From positions 500,001 to 564,000 of the forward strand of contig MCFG01000001.1 of the NCBI GenBank assembly GCA_002104895.1: a stretch of DNA of 64,000 nt, given 5' to 3'. Under the pieces are notes generated by a model. That model saw only the letters and a program-made list of their open reading frames with translations, was not told the origin of the DNA and did not search any database. This document shows positions 51,801 to 64,000 of the stretch, one piece after another (the first letter of the stretch is position 1; every line of letters begins with the position of its first letter). The translations under genes were made by a program, and so were the position numbers. The DNA is from Anaeromyces robustus (Eukaryota > Neocallimastigomycota > Neocallimastigomycetes > Neocallimastigales > Neocallimastigaceae).

Positions 51801-53283
51801 TAATATTAATAATATTAATAAAATTTCTATCACTACTATCACTTTATAAAACTACCATCATTTTTTATTACATAAAGAAATCAATTTAAAACAAGACAAA
51901 ACAAGACAAAATAATAATTTCATTTAAAGTAATTCCATTCAAAAGTAAAAAACAAATTAAAAAAAAAATAATTTCATCTCTTTTTTTTTTTTTTTATTCT
52001 CATAATAATATAACAATAATTCCATTTAAAGCAATTACATTCAAAATTTGACCATTTATATATATGTATTATTACCATCTTATTTTTTTACATAATTTAT
52101 TTAATTTATTTATTTATTTTAATACTTTTTTTTATTTTATTTTATTTTATTTTATTTTTATTTTATTAATCTTTTTCATCATTTTTGTTTTTTATTTCTT
52201 ACTCGTTGAATTTCTAAAAGTAAAGAAAAGTGTTTAGAATAATATTTATTAATTAATAATAATAATTTTACTAAATAGTTATTTAATTTATCTAATATAT
52301 AAAATTAAATAATTATTATACAAAAAAAAATTTTTTTAAAAAAAAAAAAAAACTGATTTTGTTTTTTTGAAAACATAAAAATTTTAATATTTATTTTTAA
52401 TAATACCTTGATAAAAAATTGTTTAATATTTTTATATGTTTAATATTTTACACCTTTTTTTTTTTTTTTTTACTATGTTTAATATATATAAAATATTTTT
52501 TTTTTTTTACTTATTATTGATATTATATTAATATTTATATATTCAATAATAATAATAATATATATAATTATTCTATCCATTTTAATTCTATTATATATAT
52601 TTATATAATAAATATATTAAAGCAAATTATAAAAAAAAATAAAAAATAAAAAATAAAAAATTATAATATACATAAAAAAATATAAAATATTAAAAAATAT
52701 AATATATAGAAAGTAATAAATATAATCTATATATATATATTATATATGTATTTTTTTTCTTTTTTCTTTTTCTTTTTTTTTTTTAGACTTTATGTTTTTG
52801 TTTATCTATAATTATGATAATTGTGAATACAATAATAATCATAGAGTTCTAATTCTTATTATAATGTTAACACTATAATAATAATTATAATAACACTATT
52901 ATAATTAATAGTTTTTAAATAATAACTACTTAAATATAGTTTATCGTTCCAATAATATTAGCAGCAACATTAACAACAAACAACATTTGAATATAATTTC
53001 CTAACCATTTATTAAAGAATAAAAAATAAACATTTTTGATTAATATGTGAAATACAAATATAATTGATGATATATATTTGAAATTAATTTTATTTACTTA
53101 TATATTTAAATTTTAATTAAAATTTTTAATTTTTAAAATTTAATTAAAAACAAATAAATTATATTTTTTTATATTACTTACAAAAAAATAACAAAAAAAA
53201 AGAAAAAAAAAAATATTAAATTTATTTTTTTATAATTTCTATAATTTCTATAATTTTTTTTATTATAATTATACTATATAAAA
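51801..53283. other. Intergenic spacer
   Basis: 1.5 kb downstream of the BRD8-like gene and upstream of SDF2, tandem orientation. T-rich blocks (51983-51998, 52458-52471), (TTTTA)n near 52136-52165, and a less AT-rich patch at about 52790-52990. No coding sequence. Confidence 0.5.
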
Positions 53284-54983
53284 ATGAAGACTCTATTATT
53301 ATTTTTATTATCTTTAATTACTTTATCATATGCCTATGATTATTCACATTATACTGATATAGATCCAAGTAAATTTTATATTATATATATTCTTATTATC
53401 TATATTTTAATTATTTCTTTTTATATTATTACTAATTTTAATATTATCTTTTGTTTTTCTTCTAACAATCATAAATAAATAAATATATAATATATTTAAT
53501 TATTATCATTATAATTATTATATCATTCTCTATATAATATATATTTATTAAATAGGATTTGAAACAGTAACGTAAGTTTGTAATGTCAAAAAAAAAGATC
53601 AAATTATTATATACAATAAAAATAAAATACTATCTTTGAAATAATATATAAAATGAAAATTAAATAATTATCATATATATATAAATATTCACATTGTTAA
53701 CATTTTCTTATTATTCTGTTATCTAGTTGTTCAAGTACTATAAAATTACAAAATGTTGTTTCAGGAGCAAAGGTATGAAAATGGGAAAAAAAATTTTTTT
53801 GATTATAATTTTTATTGTATATCATTTATATATATATAATAATTATATATTTTTACTTTTTTTTTTTTTTTTTGAAATATTAAAATATATATATATATAA
53901 TTTCTTTTTATTATTTAGCTTCATTCACATATTGTAAGATATGGTTCAGGTTCAGGAGAACAATCAGTTACTGGATTTAATGAAAATGATGATTCTAATT
54001 CATATTGGACTGTAACAGGAAAATATGGAGATATCTGTGCAAGAGGGTTATTATTTATATTTATATAAATAAATAAATAAATAATTGACTATGAATGTGA
54101 TAATTGTTAAAGCAAAAAAAAAAAAAAATTAAAAAAAATCAAAAAAAATATTAATATTTATATATTTATATATATATATTTCATTGACTCTTTTTTTTTT
54201 ATCTTGTTATAATTATATATTGAAAAAAAAAATAGAACAAAGTAAGTAATATATATATATATAATATATATATATATATATTTATAAAAAGTATATATAT
54301 ACTAAGTTATTTTTTTGATATTTATTATTTTTTTAATATAACAGGATTAAATGTGGTTCTATTATACGTTTACAACATACTGATACAAAGAAATGGCTAA
54401 GTTCTAATAATTTCCAATCACCATTATCTGGTAATGGAGAAGTTAATTGTATTGATAGTGATAAAGAAGATTCAGAATGGAAAGTAGAATGTTTAGGTTA
54501 GTAATAATACAATATCATTAATTACATTATTTTTATTTATAGTTTTATTTATTTTTTTTTTAATACTTATAAGAATAATTTAAATTATATATATGATTAT
54601 GTTATATATATATATATATATATATTTATTTATTTATTTATTTATTTTTAATATTATTAATTCTAAACAAAATATATATAATATGTTAATATTTTTTATA
54701 TATTAAATATTTATTATTGTATTTACTTCTATATTCTGTAAAAAAAAAAAAAAAAAATTTAATATATAAAGATAGAAAAGCAAAATATTGGATAAGAGAA
54801 AAACCAGTACGTTTTATTCATAACAAAACAGGTAATCGACTTTGTACCTATATGAATTATATCTATAATGATCCAATTCGAGGACAAATGGAAGTTTGTG
54901 CTGTTTCAAGTAATAATATTCAAAGTCAATGGAAAGTTATGGAAGGATTTTTCTTTAGTGAACAAAACGATGATAATAATTAA
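53284..54983 (+). CDS. SDF2: SDF2-like ER protein with MIR domains
   Basis: SDF2 proteins are small soluble ER-lumen proteins made of three MIR repeats, linked to chaperone and O-mannosylation quality control. Seven exons (53284-53368, 53556-53571, 53727-53772, 53919-54046, 54236-54241, 54345-54496, 54772-54983) encode 214 residues in frame. The signal peptide is MKTLLLFLLSLITLSYAYDY. MIR signatures: FETVTCSSTIKLQN, LHSHIVRYGSGSGEQSVTGF, DDSNSYWTV, KCGSIIRLQHTDTKKWL, SPLSGNGEV, KYWIREKPVRFIHNKTGNRL, and QWKVMEGFFF. Exon 5 is a 6-nt microexon (AACAAA) that supplies the Thr-Lys of RGTKIKCG, where human SDF2 has RGTPIKCG; exon 2 is 16 nt. There is no canonical HDEL/KDEL at the C-terminus (it ends QNDDNN), so ER retention would need another means. 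Confidence 0.95.
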
Positions 54984-55373
54984 AAAAAAAAAAATTAAAT
55001 AATAAACAAAAATAAATAATTTTTCAAATATATAAATATTTAAAACAATTCAAATAAAATTAAAATAAAATTAAAATAAAAATAAAATAAAATAAAATAA
55101 AATAAAATAAAACAAAAATATATTAATATTAATAAAATATTAATTCCAAATAACAATAAATATGTTATTTATTTTAATTATACTTTTAAATATTTATACT
55201 GTTGCTTTTTATGGCGATACAATACAAAATTTAATTTATTAATAAAATTTAATTATTTTATAGTTAAACTACCTTTAAAATTATTTATTTTGTATGATTA
55301 CTCTTTATTTATATATATAATTTATTAATAAGATATAGTATAAATTATTCCAATATTATTTTATTATGAAAGA

Positions 55374-55580
55374 AAGTTATCATTATTAGAAACATTTGAC
55401 CTACTGTCTTATTCTGTTGTATTACCAACATTAACGTTTTTGATTAAATTAAGAAACCTATTGAATAATGACCAAGTTTGATTATCATACAATTAACAGT
55501 AGGCATGATTTTATATAACAATTTTGTTACACATACCAAAAATGAAAATGTATGAAATAATACTAAATTTAATTTTATTT
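55374..55580. repeat. Diverged interspersed repeat, copy B
   Basis: Counterpart of 7246-7432, same orientation, about 20 bp longer because of an insertion near 55425-55465. Shared blocks: GTTATCATTATTAGAAACATTT, then TATTGAATAAT, AATTAACAG, ACATACCAAAAATGAAAAT and AAATTTAATTTTA. Similarity may extend weakly another 80 bp on the 3' side. Confidence 0.5.
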
Positions 55581-56449
55581 TTACATAAATCGTTCCATTC
55601 TACTTTCCTTAAGTCATCAAGAAAAAAATAATATATCTTATACTATTCTTACAAGTTGAAATAAGTTTTATTACTGTAGACGAATTACTTTTTTAATTAT
55701 TAATATTTATCATCTATAACTATTATTTATATTAATATTATCTATTATTTATATTAATATTATATTATTTTTATATCTCTTTAAAATAATTTAATTAAAA
55801 AAGAATAAAAAAAATTATAAAAAAAAAGGAATTTGAAATGTTTTACTTCAAATAAATATTTGATGTAGTTCTCATTTATTTTATGATATTCTAACCATTG
55901 AAATTGTGTAACATAATTAGTTTTATCAATTTTTTACATAAATTTGTGATACTTAAATATATACTTTATAGTTGATAAAACTGCTATATATACTGTATAA
56001 TAATAAAGAAAAATAAAAAGTATATACAACAACATATTAGATATTATTTAATTTTTTTTTTTTAAATTTATATTTATTAATTGATTACAAGTCTATAAGT
56101 CTATAGAAATTACTAATTTTTTTTGTTATTAAATCTATAATACTTTGTATTAATAATGTAATTTCTATCAAATTATATTAATAAAATAAATGTTAATTAT
56201 ATATTATAGAATTAATTAAATATATTATATAATTATAAATTATTTATTTAATAAATAATTAATTAATAGCCACAAGAATTTATTAATAATACATTATGTA
56301 AAAAACATTTTTCAATTAGTAAAAATTAATAATAAAATTTATATTTATTAATAATACATTATGTAAAAATTAATAATTGAAAAAACAATATCAAAAAAAA
56401 AAAAAAATTATTTTTTCTTAGGATCGATCAGAATTCTTCCTTTCCTTTA

Positions 56450-56503
56450 AGTAAATAAATAAATAAATTAATAAGTAAATAAATTAATAAATAAATAAAT
56501 TAA

Positions 56504-56590
<87 letters not shown>

Positions 56591-56594
56591 ATAC
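56450..56594. repeat. (AAAT)n array
   Basis: About 36 tetranucleotide units, the first few interrupted by TTAAT; intergenic. Confidence 0.9.
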
Positions 56595-57335
56595 TAAATA
56601 AATAAATAATAATATAAATATAAATAAATAATAAATTAATACTAAATAAATAAATAAATATATATATATATATATATATCATATTTAATATCTTTATATA
56701 ACTTATATATTTTATAATACTGAATATTCTTTATATTCTTTATATAAATTAGATTTAAATAATAATAGTAGATGAAAGAAAGCTTTTTCCCCCCTCTTGT
56801 TTTATTCATTTTTTACCATAAAAGTTATCTTTTTTTTTTTTTTTTATTTTTTATTTTATACTTTTATTTTTATTTTTTTATTTTTTTATTTTTATTTTTA
56901 TTTTTATTTTTGCTACTATTATTATAATTATAAATATTATTTAAATAAGAAAATATTTCATGTTATAATTTGTTTATATATTTTTATTTAATAATTATTT
57001 ATATTAATAAATAATAATGAAATAATTAATCGATATGCTAAATTTTTAACTTTTTTTAACATATATATTTTTTTTTATAAGTCGCTTTTTTTTTTTTTAT
57101 ATGATCTTTTAATTTTATTTTATTTTATTTTATTTTATAATTTTTTTATATAAATTTTATTATATAAGAATAGTTCATTTTAATAATAATAAAAGTTAAC
57201 TATTTGATTATTACAAATATTAAGTTACAAAAAAAGATAAAAAAATTAAATAAAAAAAAAGGTTTTATTTTATATTATTATTTATGATGACTATTTATAA
57301 GACTTTTTTTTTTTATTTAATTTTAATATTTTATT

Positions 57336-57379
<44 letters not shown>

Positions 57380-57404
57380 GATATTTCTTTTAAAGTTAAT
57401 TGTC

Positions 57405-58173
57405 TTAACAATTACATTGACCTCCATCTTGGTTATTGTTTTCTGATTCATTAAGATTAACTCTACCATTATCACCTTGTCCATTAGTTCTTGAATTAAG
57501 AGTTTTATTGTTAGCTAAAATTTGTTCATATGGAATCTTCTTAGCTATATATTGTTTATTATTATAATAATTTATAATAATCATAATCATAATGATAATA
57601 ATAACAACAACAATAATAATAAGTTATTAGATTTAGTATATATTATATTTACATCATAATTATTAATGAAATATTGAAATATTATAAAAAAAAATTAATT
57701 ATTTGAATATATTATATAAAAAATATGAAATAAAAATTTATATTTACCAAGTTCAGTGAAAACTTCAATAATATTAGTACCAGTTTTAGCACTAGCTTCG
57801 AAGAATAATAATCCATTTTCATTTGCATAAGCTTCAGCTTCTTCATATGGTACTGAACGGTTATTAGCTAAATCTATTTTATTACCAACTAAAGCAATAA
57901 CAATATTTGGATTAGCTTGTCTTTGAAGTTCTTTAACCCAAGTCTTGGCCTTTTCTAATGAAGCCTTATTATTATAATTATTATAATTATATTTTATTTT
58001 TATTTATTTTTTTTATTTCATTTTTAATTATTTTTAAAAAATTGAATTTTATAATTATAAAAGAAAAAATATAAAAACCATTAATATAATTTTTTCAAAA
58101 TATATTAATAAATAAATATTTATTTATTTCATTTTATATTATTTTAATTTATGAAAGAATAATGCATAATTTA

Positions 58174-58204
<31 letters not shown>

Positions 58205-58558
58205 TTTAAAAATAAAACAAAAGAAAAAAAAACTTTTTTTTAAACTTACTGGTTTGGTAATATCATATACAATAACGGCAGCTTGAGCATTTCTGTAATA
58301 CATTGGTGCTAATGAATGGAAACGTTCTTGACCAGCAGTATCCCAAATTTCGAATTTAATAATACGATCGTCAAGTTTGCAACGTTGAGTTAAAAAGGCA
58401 GCACCAATAGTTGGTTCCTTGTTGTCTTGGTATTCATTGTTAACAAATCTAAGAACAATACTTGATTTACCAACAGCAGATTCACCTAATAAAACAAGTT
58501 TGACTTGAATTGGCTTCATATTAGCAGAAGCAGCATCATTTCTACCAGAAAAGTTCAT
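57405..58558 (-). CDS. RAB5: Rab5-type small GTPase
   Basis: Early-endosome GTPase. Three exons (58250-58558, 57748-57964, 57405-57544) encode 221 residues. All G motifs are visible: P-loop GESAVGKSS (residues 25-33), switch I with [11 protein letters not shown] (the Rab5-specific form), [26 protein letters not shown], and EASAKTG. The hypervariable tail is Asn/Gly-rich and ends GGQCNC, a Cys-X-Cys geranylgeranylation site. The switch sequence identifies it as Rab5/Vps21/Ypt5 rather than another Rab. Start: the first ATG in frame gives a 14-residue lead before [13 protein letters not shown]; the second ATG is also plausible. Confidence 0.97.
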
Positions 58559-60140
58559 TTTTGATATTTTATATTATTTAAATTTATTGAATTATAATTA
58601 AACTTATTATATAAAATTGAAGTTTATTTATTGAGTAAAATTTATTCGATTATAATTAAATATATATGTATATTGATTATTTTTTTATTTTTTATTTTTT
58701 ATTTTTTATTTTTTTTTTTTGATTTTATATTAATATTTTCAAGAATAAAAAAAATTGTTAAAAAATAAATTTGTAAAATATATATATATAATTTGCTAAA
58801 ATAACTGATTAATAAACTATATTTATGTTTATGATTATATAATTGATATAAATATATTGAATGTAATAGTAAATGATATTATTTATAAGTGTATGATATA
58901 TATAAAAAAATATAAAAAAGTATTTAAAAAAATATGTTAATAACAATAATAATAATAATAATAATATTAATATTAATAATAGTTTTTTTTATTAAAAAAA
59001 AAAAAAATAAAATAAATAAAAAAAGATAGAGTATTATGCTATTATATATATAAAACAATTATTTTTTAAGGAAATGCAATTTATATATAATACATATAAC
59101 ATAAATAAATATATAAAATCTAATATTTCTATTTTTCTTTTCTTCGTTTATTATTTAATTTCAAATATTCCCTTTTGTTAGTTAAATCGTACTATTATAT
59201 TATTATAATATGATGAGTGCATTTTTTGATTTCTTTTCAGTTTTTTTTTTTGCTATGTATAAAATATTGATATATTTATCTATATATATAAATTATATAT
59301 ATATTCTGAATATCCTTTTTTAAAGCATAAATTGAAATTGATGTAATTTTATTGTCAAATTATATTTTGTTATATTTTATTAACTATTTTTCTGAAATAA
59401 TTATTATAACTAATATTTATATAGTTATTTTGCTCAATTATTATGAATAATGTTTTTAACATATAACATGTTATAAACAGATAAACATAATAATAATATA
59501 TATACTTATATTGATTTAATCATATTTTTTATCACTTTCTTTTCTTTTACTTTCTTTTTATTATTATATTACCAAAATAACAACAACTTTTCAATATGTG
59601 AAATGATTTAATAAGTACATTTAAATTATTAATCTATTAAATGGAGAATTAATTGATGAATTATGTATATACTATATATAAATAAAATTGTTATATTTTT
59701 TCTCTAACTTTTCCCATTTTTCACTAATAAATAAAATATTTGAATTAATAAATTAGTTAAATTGTTTACAATAAAACTACCTTCGCTTTTTTTTCTTTTT
59801 GTTTTTACTATTTATTTGCAAATTTTTATATTTTGTCTTTTTTTATATTAATATTTTTAATAGTTAAAGTTTAAAAATAATTATTATAAAAAAAAAAAAT
59901 TAATTATAAAATGAAAGAAATTTTTTTATATATTTAAAAAAAAAAATAACTAATTTTTTCTTTTAATAATTTAATTTTTTTTAATATTAATATTCATTTA
60001 AAATATAAATTATTAATTATTATTATATAAATTTATTTATTGGAATATATTATAAATATAAAACAAAATATAAAATATAATATAATATCAATATATTTTA
60101 ACTCAATTTTTATTTATTATTAATTTATTATTCTATTTTA

Positions 60141-60176
60141 TATTTATATATATTTCTATAGAAATATATATAAATA
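60141..60176. repeat. 36-bp perfect palindrome
   Basis: 18-bp arms meet with no spacer at CTA|TAG; symmetry fails at the next base. Partly composed of TA repeats, so less remarkable than the one at 9716-9777. Confidence 0.8.
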
Positions 60177-60231
60177 ATATATGTATTATTATATTATTAA
60201 ATATATTCATGAATAATAAGATAACAATATA

Positions 60232-60282
60232 TATAAATATAAATATAAATATAAATATAAATATAAATATAAATATAAATAA
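60232..60282. repeat. (ATAAAT)n array
   Basis: About eight hexanucleotide units just before the AAAT array. Confidence 0.85.
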
Positions 60283-60312
60283 TTATACAGAGATAATGAA
60301 TAATTAAGTAAT

Positions 60313-60440
<128 letters not shown>

Positions 60441-61602
60441 TGTTTTAACTATGAATAATATATAATATATAGAATTAATTCATATTATTAATATATAAAT
60501 TTTAATTCTGTAATTAAAATATTACAGAACTTTTTTTTTATTCTATTTTTTTTTTTTTTTACATAAAACTCTTCTCTTATTTAATTATATATTATATTAA
60601 TTAATTATGATTTTTATAACGTTCCAAAGTTTAAATATAATAAAATAAAATAAAATAAAATAAAAACTGCATAATGTTATTTATTTTTATTTTAATAAAA
60701 ATCTTTAAAATAAATAATGATAAAAAAAATAATTATTATTATATATACATTTATTTGTTTCTTTTAATTGTATAAAAACATTTTTTCATTCATTATACTA
60801 CATTTTTTTTTATTTTATTTTATCAGATATCAACTTATATTTAATATTTTTTAATATTTTTTTTTTTATTTTAATATATAAAGGGAGATTTTATTAATAA
60901 TTCAAAATTTTGTTATACCTAATGTAATAGAATAATAGAATAATAATAAATGAAAATAAAAAAGTATCACATCATTATTTTATATCTAATAATTCAATGA
61001 TATAAAATATTAAATTCATTATTATTTATTTATTTTGATGTGTTTATTTTTTCATTATATTTATTTTTATTTATTGAGAAATTATACATAATAATAATAA
61101 TAATAATAATTAACACTTCTATTTATTAAGAGAATAAAATATAAGAAAATAAAATATAAGAATTATTTAATGTATTTTATTAAGGATTAAGGATTGATAT
61201 AACTTTATAAAAAAGAAAATTATTATGAATATTAATTTAATATTGATTATTTATTATTGTTATTATCTTATGTAAAAATAGATTTATTAAGATTTATATA
61301 TATATTCTATTATATTAAACATATTATATGTGGAGTTTTCTAAAAGATAAAATTTTTTTATTTAATATTTTTATTTTTATTTTTTTTTTCTATATTATTT
61401 TTTCTTTTCTATTCTTTTTTTATTTTTTTTTTTTTGTTTTTTATTTTTTTTTACTTTTTATTTTTTTTTATTTTTTTTTTTATTTTTATTTTTTTTTTAT
61501 TTTTTATTTTTTTTATTTTTTTTTATTTTTTTTTTAAACATTTTATTTTTCTTTCTTTCTTTCTTTTTTTTTTTTCCAATTTTTTTTATTTTTTTACATA
61601 TA

Positions 61603-62534
61603 TTATATTTTTAGTGATTCACATGCTTTTGGTAAATCATTTACAAAAGTATGAACAGAATGAAGTGCTACACTTTGATAATCCGATAGACGTCTAACTT
61701 CTTCATATAATAATGGAGTGGCACGAGTAACTGCAGTAGAATCTGCTACATATTTACCGATCATACGAGAGGGATCATGTGATTTTTCATAAATGGTATA
61801 TAATTCTTTGGAAAGGACTTTATCGAAGATAACTCCTGGTAATGACATTAACCAAATTACCATACCTGTAATTTTTAATTCATAAACTTCTTGTTCAGTA
61901 AATTTCATTCCAAAGGTATCTTGTAATTTGAATTTAAGAGGATATTTTATTAAAAAGTCATTAATTTTTTTAACATTGGCTTCTCTTTCATTAGAAACAT
62001 TTGGTCCTGGTCTAGTACGAACATATTTATCCACATATTGATAATAATGAGAAGATTTTGCATCTTCTACTAATTTTTTTAATTGATTTTTAGCTTCTAA
62101 AGGTGGTAAATAATAATTTGGTATAACAAAAAGGTCTAAGAATTCAGGAATAGAGTCTAATATACATTCAACAATTTCTTTTGGATTTTTTGGTGATTTC
62201 TTTTTAATTTCTTCAGGTATTGTTTTTAAATAAAAATCTGATAATGGTTTCCAATCATCTGGATTACGATTAAATTTACAAAGTGGAATAGCTGTACGAT
62301 CAGCTTTTTTAACAAGGAAATAACCTCTAGAATGTCCAGTTACTTTATCAATCATATTCAATGAATCCCAAAGGAGATCTGTATTACACCAATAGGATGG
62401 GTCTTTTTTTTTTTTTTTTTATAAATATTAATATTTAGGGATTAATATATATATATATATAAAATAAAAATATTAATTTATTTATATATTTAAACAAATA
62501 CACATAAATATACAGTTATATATATATATTATCA

Positions 62535-62594
<60 letters not shown>

Positions 62595-64000
62595 TTACAT
62601 TTGTATCTTGCCTATTATCATAATAATATATTTGTAAATGATATTAAAATCATAATATTTAATAATATAATATAGATGAATAACATAATTATTATTATAT
62701 TTATAAAAATTGAATGATTAATATATATATATATACTTTATATAAATATAATATATTTATAATAAATTTTAATAAATTTTAAGTATTTTTATACATACAA
62801 CATCAAGAATCAATATGTTATTAGATTTTGGATGGTAACCAGCAATTGGAGAGTAATGTCCTTTTAATTTAACATAGTAGTATTAATTTTTATAAAAAAG
62901 AAGACAATAAAATAAAATAAAATAAAATAATGTATATATATTTATTATTAATAATATATAATCATTTATAAATGTAAAAATAAAAAATTGATTCATCATC
63001 ATTACATCATATTTAGATAATAATTTAACATTTAACATTAAAATATAATATAAATATAATGATAAAAATATATATATATTTAAAATACCATCTCCAGTTT
63101 GTCCAAGTCCTTTTCTTGAATAACTAATAATAATATGTGAATCATAAGTTTGAACAGCTTCTTCAACATCTTGTAAAAATTCATTTTTAGTATAATTTTC
63201 TGCACGTTTTGGAATAACAGTTAGACCATTACAACGAGATAAACAAATAAAATCTCTAAAATCAATACCATGTTTTCTAACCTATTATTTTATATAATTA
63301 TTTAATATTATTATTTATAATATATTATAATCATAATAATAAAAATTTTGTTATTTAGTAAAAAAAGAAAAAAAAATTATTTTATTTATTATAATATATT
63401 AAAAAATAATAAAAAAAAGATCGTTATTATATTAATATTAGGAAAATGTTACAAAAAAAAGTTAATTGTATATTACATCATATTTTATTTTATTTTATTT
63501 TATTTTATTTTATTTTATTTTATTTTATTTTATTTTATTTTATTTTATTTTATAATCTTTATATATAATTACGTACATATTCGAGGGAATAGCAACATTC
63601 AAGCATATCATCAGCCCACCATCTCCATATACCTTTCCATCTTTTACAAGGGTCTACTTCCTATTAAATTTTTATAAAAGAATTGTATATAAATAATAAA
63701 TATATATATATATATATATAAAGAATAGATAGAATAGATATATAAATAAAACTATAAATCATTACTTACAACAGCATTGAGAACCATACATAAAGTTCCT
63801 AAACCACAGTATGAAGGATCACTTTGAGTTGTGAAATTTCCAGATAATGCGAAAAAATTATTAGCATAACCATTATTTAAAGTTTCTTTAAATAACTATA
63901 ATATAATATTCATTAAATATATATGATAAAAAAAAAAAAAGAATTAATAAATTAATCAAATACAATATTAAATATAATATTAAAATGACATTTCGAATTT
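61603..64000 (-). CDS. PCS1: Phytochelatin synthase, 5' end outside window
   Basis: Glutathione gamma-glutamylcysteinyltransferase makes metal-binding phytochelatins from glutathione and is activated by Cd and other metals. Six exons (63770-63895, 63577-63660, 63089-63281, 62799-62860, 62599-62611, 61603-62402) give 425 in-frame residues; the start lies upstream, beyond 63895. The papain-like catalytic domain is clear: SDPSYCGLGTLCMVLNAV (nucleophile Cys), VDPCKRWKGIWRWWADDMLE, GLGQTGDGHYSPIAGYHP (His), ILILDVARYKYPSYW (Asp), TDLLWDSLNMIDKVTGHSRG. A 13-nt microexon encodes ARYK of the strictly conserved LDVARxKYP block. The following 220 residues match no family I know and lack the Cys clusters of plant C-terminal domains. 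The catalytic triad is complete, so the enzyme should be active. Confidence 0.93.
63481..63552. repeat. (TTTTA)14 array in phytochelatin synthase intron
   Basis: 72 bp of pure pentanucleotide repeat inside the intron at 63282-63576. Confidence 0.95.

Larger units (their letters stand above)
54984..57404. other. Convergent intergenic region
   Basis: 2.4 kb between the stops of SDF2 (+) and Rab5 (-). It holds interspersed repeat copy B (55374-55580), a long AAAT array (about 56450-56594), a CCCCCC run near 56789 and a T run of about 37 at 57339-57375. No protein-coding exon. Confidence 0.6.

Noticed and set aside
61328-61697. Phe-rich frames in the T-rich tract after phytochelatin synthase
   Set aside because: Homopolymer-driven; no start context, no conservation, and they run into the antisense of a real exon.

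Overview
The window is nuclear DNA from a eukaryote with an extremely AT-rich genome. Genes are broken by many short AT-rich introns. Intergenic DNA is almost pure A/T with long poly-A, poly-T, AAT and AAAT tracts, and AAT repeats run into coding sequence as poly-asparagine. A secreted CotH-family protein, a fungal-type housekeeping set, intron-rich genes and a LINE-type element fit an anaerobic gut fungus (Neocallimastigomycota) best. That placement is an inference; a dictyostelid is the main alternative I considered.

Layout: HPRT 3'-partial (71-1942, -); Asn-rich protein (3174-6725, +); alpha-SNAP/Sec17-like protein with an N-terminal extension (7913-9878, -); phosphoglycerate kinase (12737-14513, +); a cluster of LINE fragments in mosaic, head-to-tail order (about 14985-18949, +); a second Asn-rich protein (21789-24066, +); PIG-H/GPI15 (24743-25819, +); SF3A3/Prp9 (26261-29103, -) divergent from TRM6/GCD10 (29495-32166, +); VPS9-domain Rab5 exchange factor (33967-36708, -); secreted CotH-like protein (39157-40623, +); ATG8 (41425-42655, +); BRD8-like SANT/bromodomain protein with a huge Lys/Glu/Asn-rich insert (44484-51800, +); SDF2-like MIR protein (53284-54983, +); Rab5 (57405-58558, -); phytochelatin synthase, 5'-partial (61603 to window end, -).

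The genes are mostly unrelated housekeeping functions. A membrane-traffic and ER theme recurs (alpha-SNAP, VPS9 GEF, Rab5, ATG8, PIG-H, SDF2), but nothing suggests a functional cluster. Exon models were built by hand from splice sites, reading-frame phase and protein-family resemblance. Every junction given for a recognised gene keeps frame; none has transcript support here.

Most worth a second look: the alpha-SNAP reading frame fused, within one exon, to an unrelated signal-peptide-bearing module; microexons of 6, 13 and 16 nt fixed by conserved protein sequence; 3' splice sites that directly follow 17-20 adenines; an ATG8 that ends exactly on its conjugating glycine; a 62-bp perfect palindrome in an intron; a diverged pair of about 200-bp repeats in two convergent spacers; a minisatellite of branch-point-like heptamers in an ATG8 intron; and the LINE mosaic with a shared 3' UTR hairpin.
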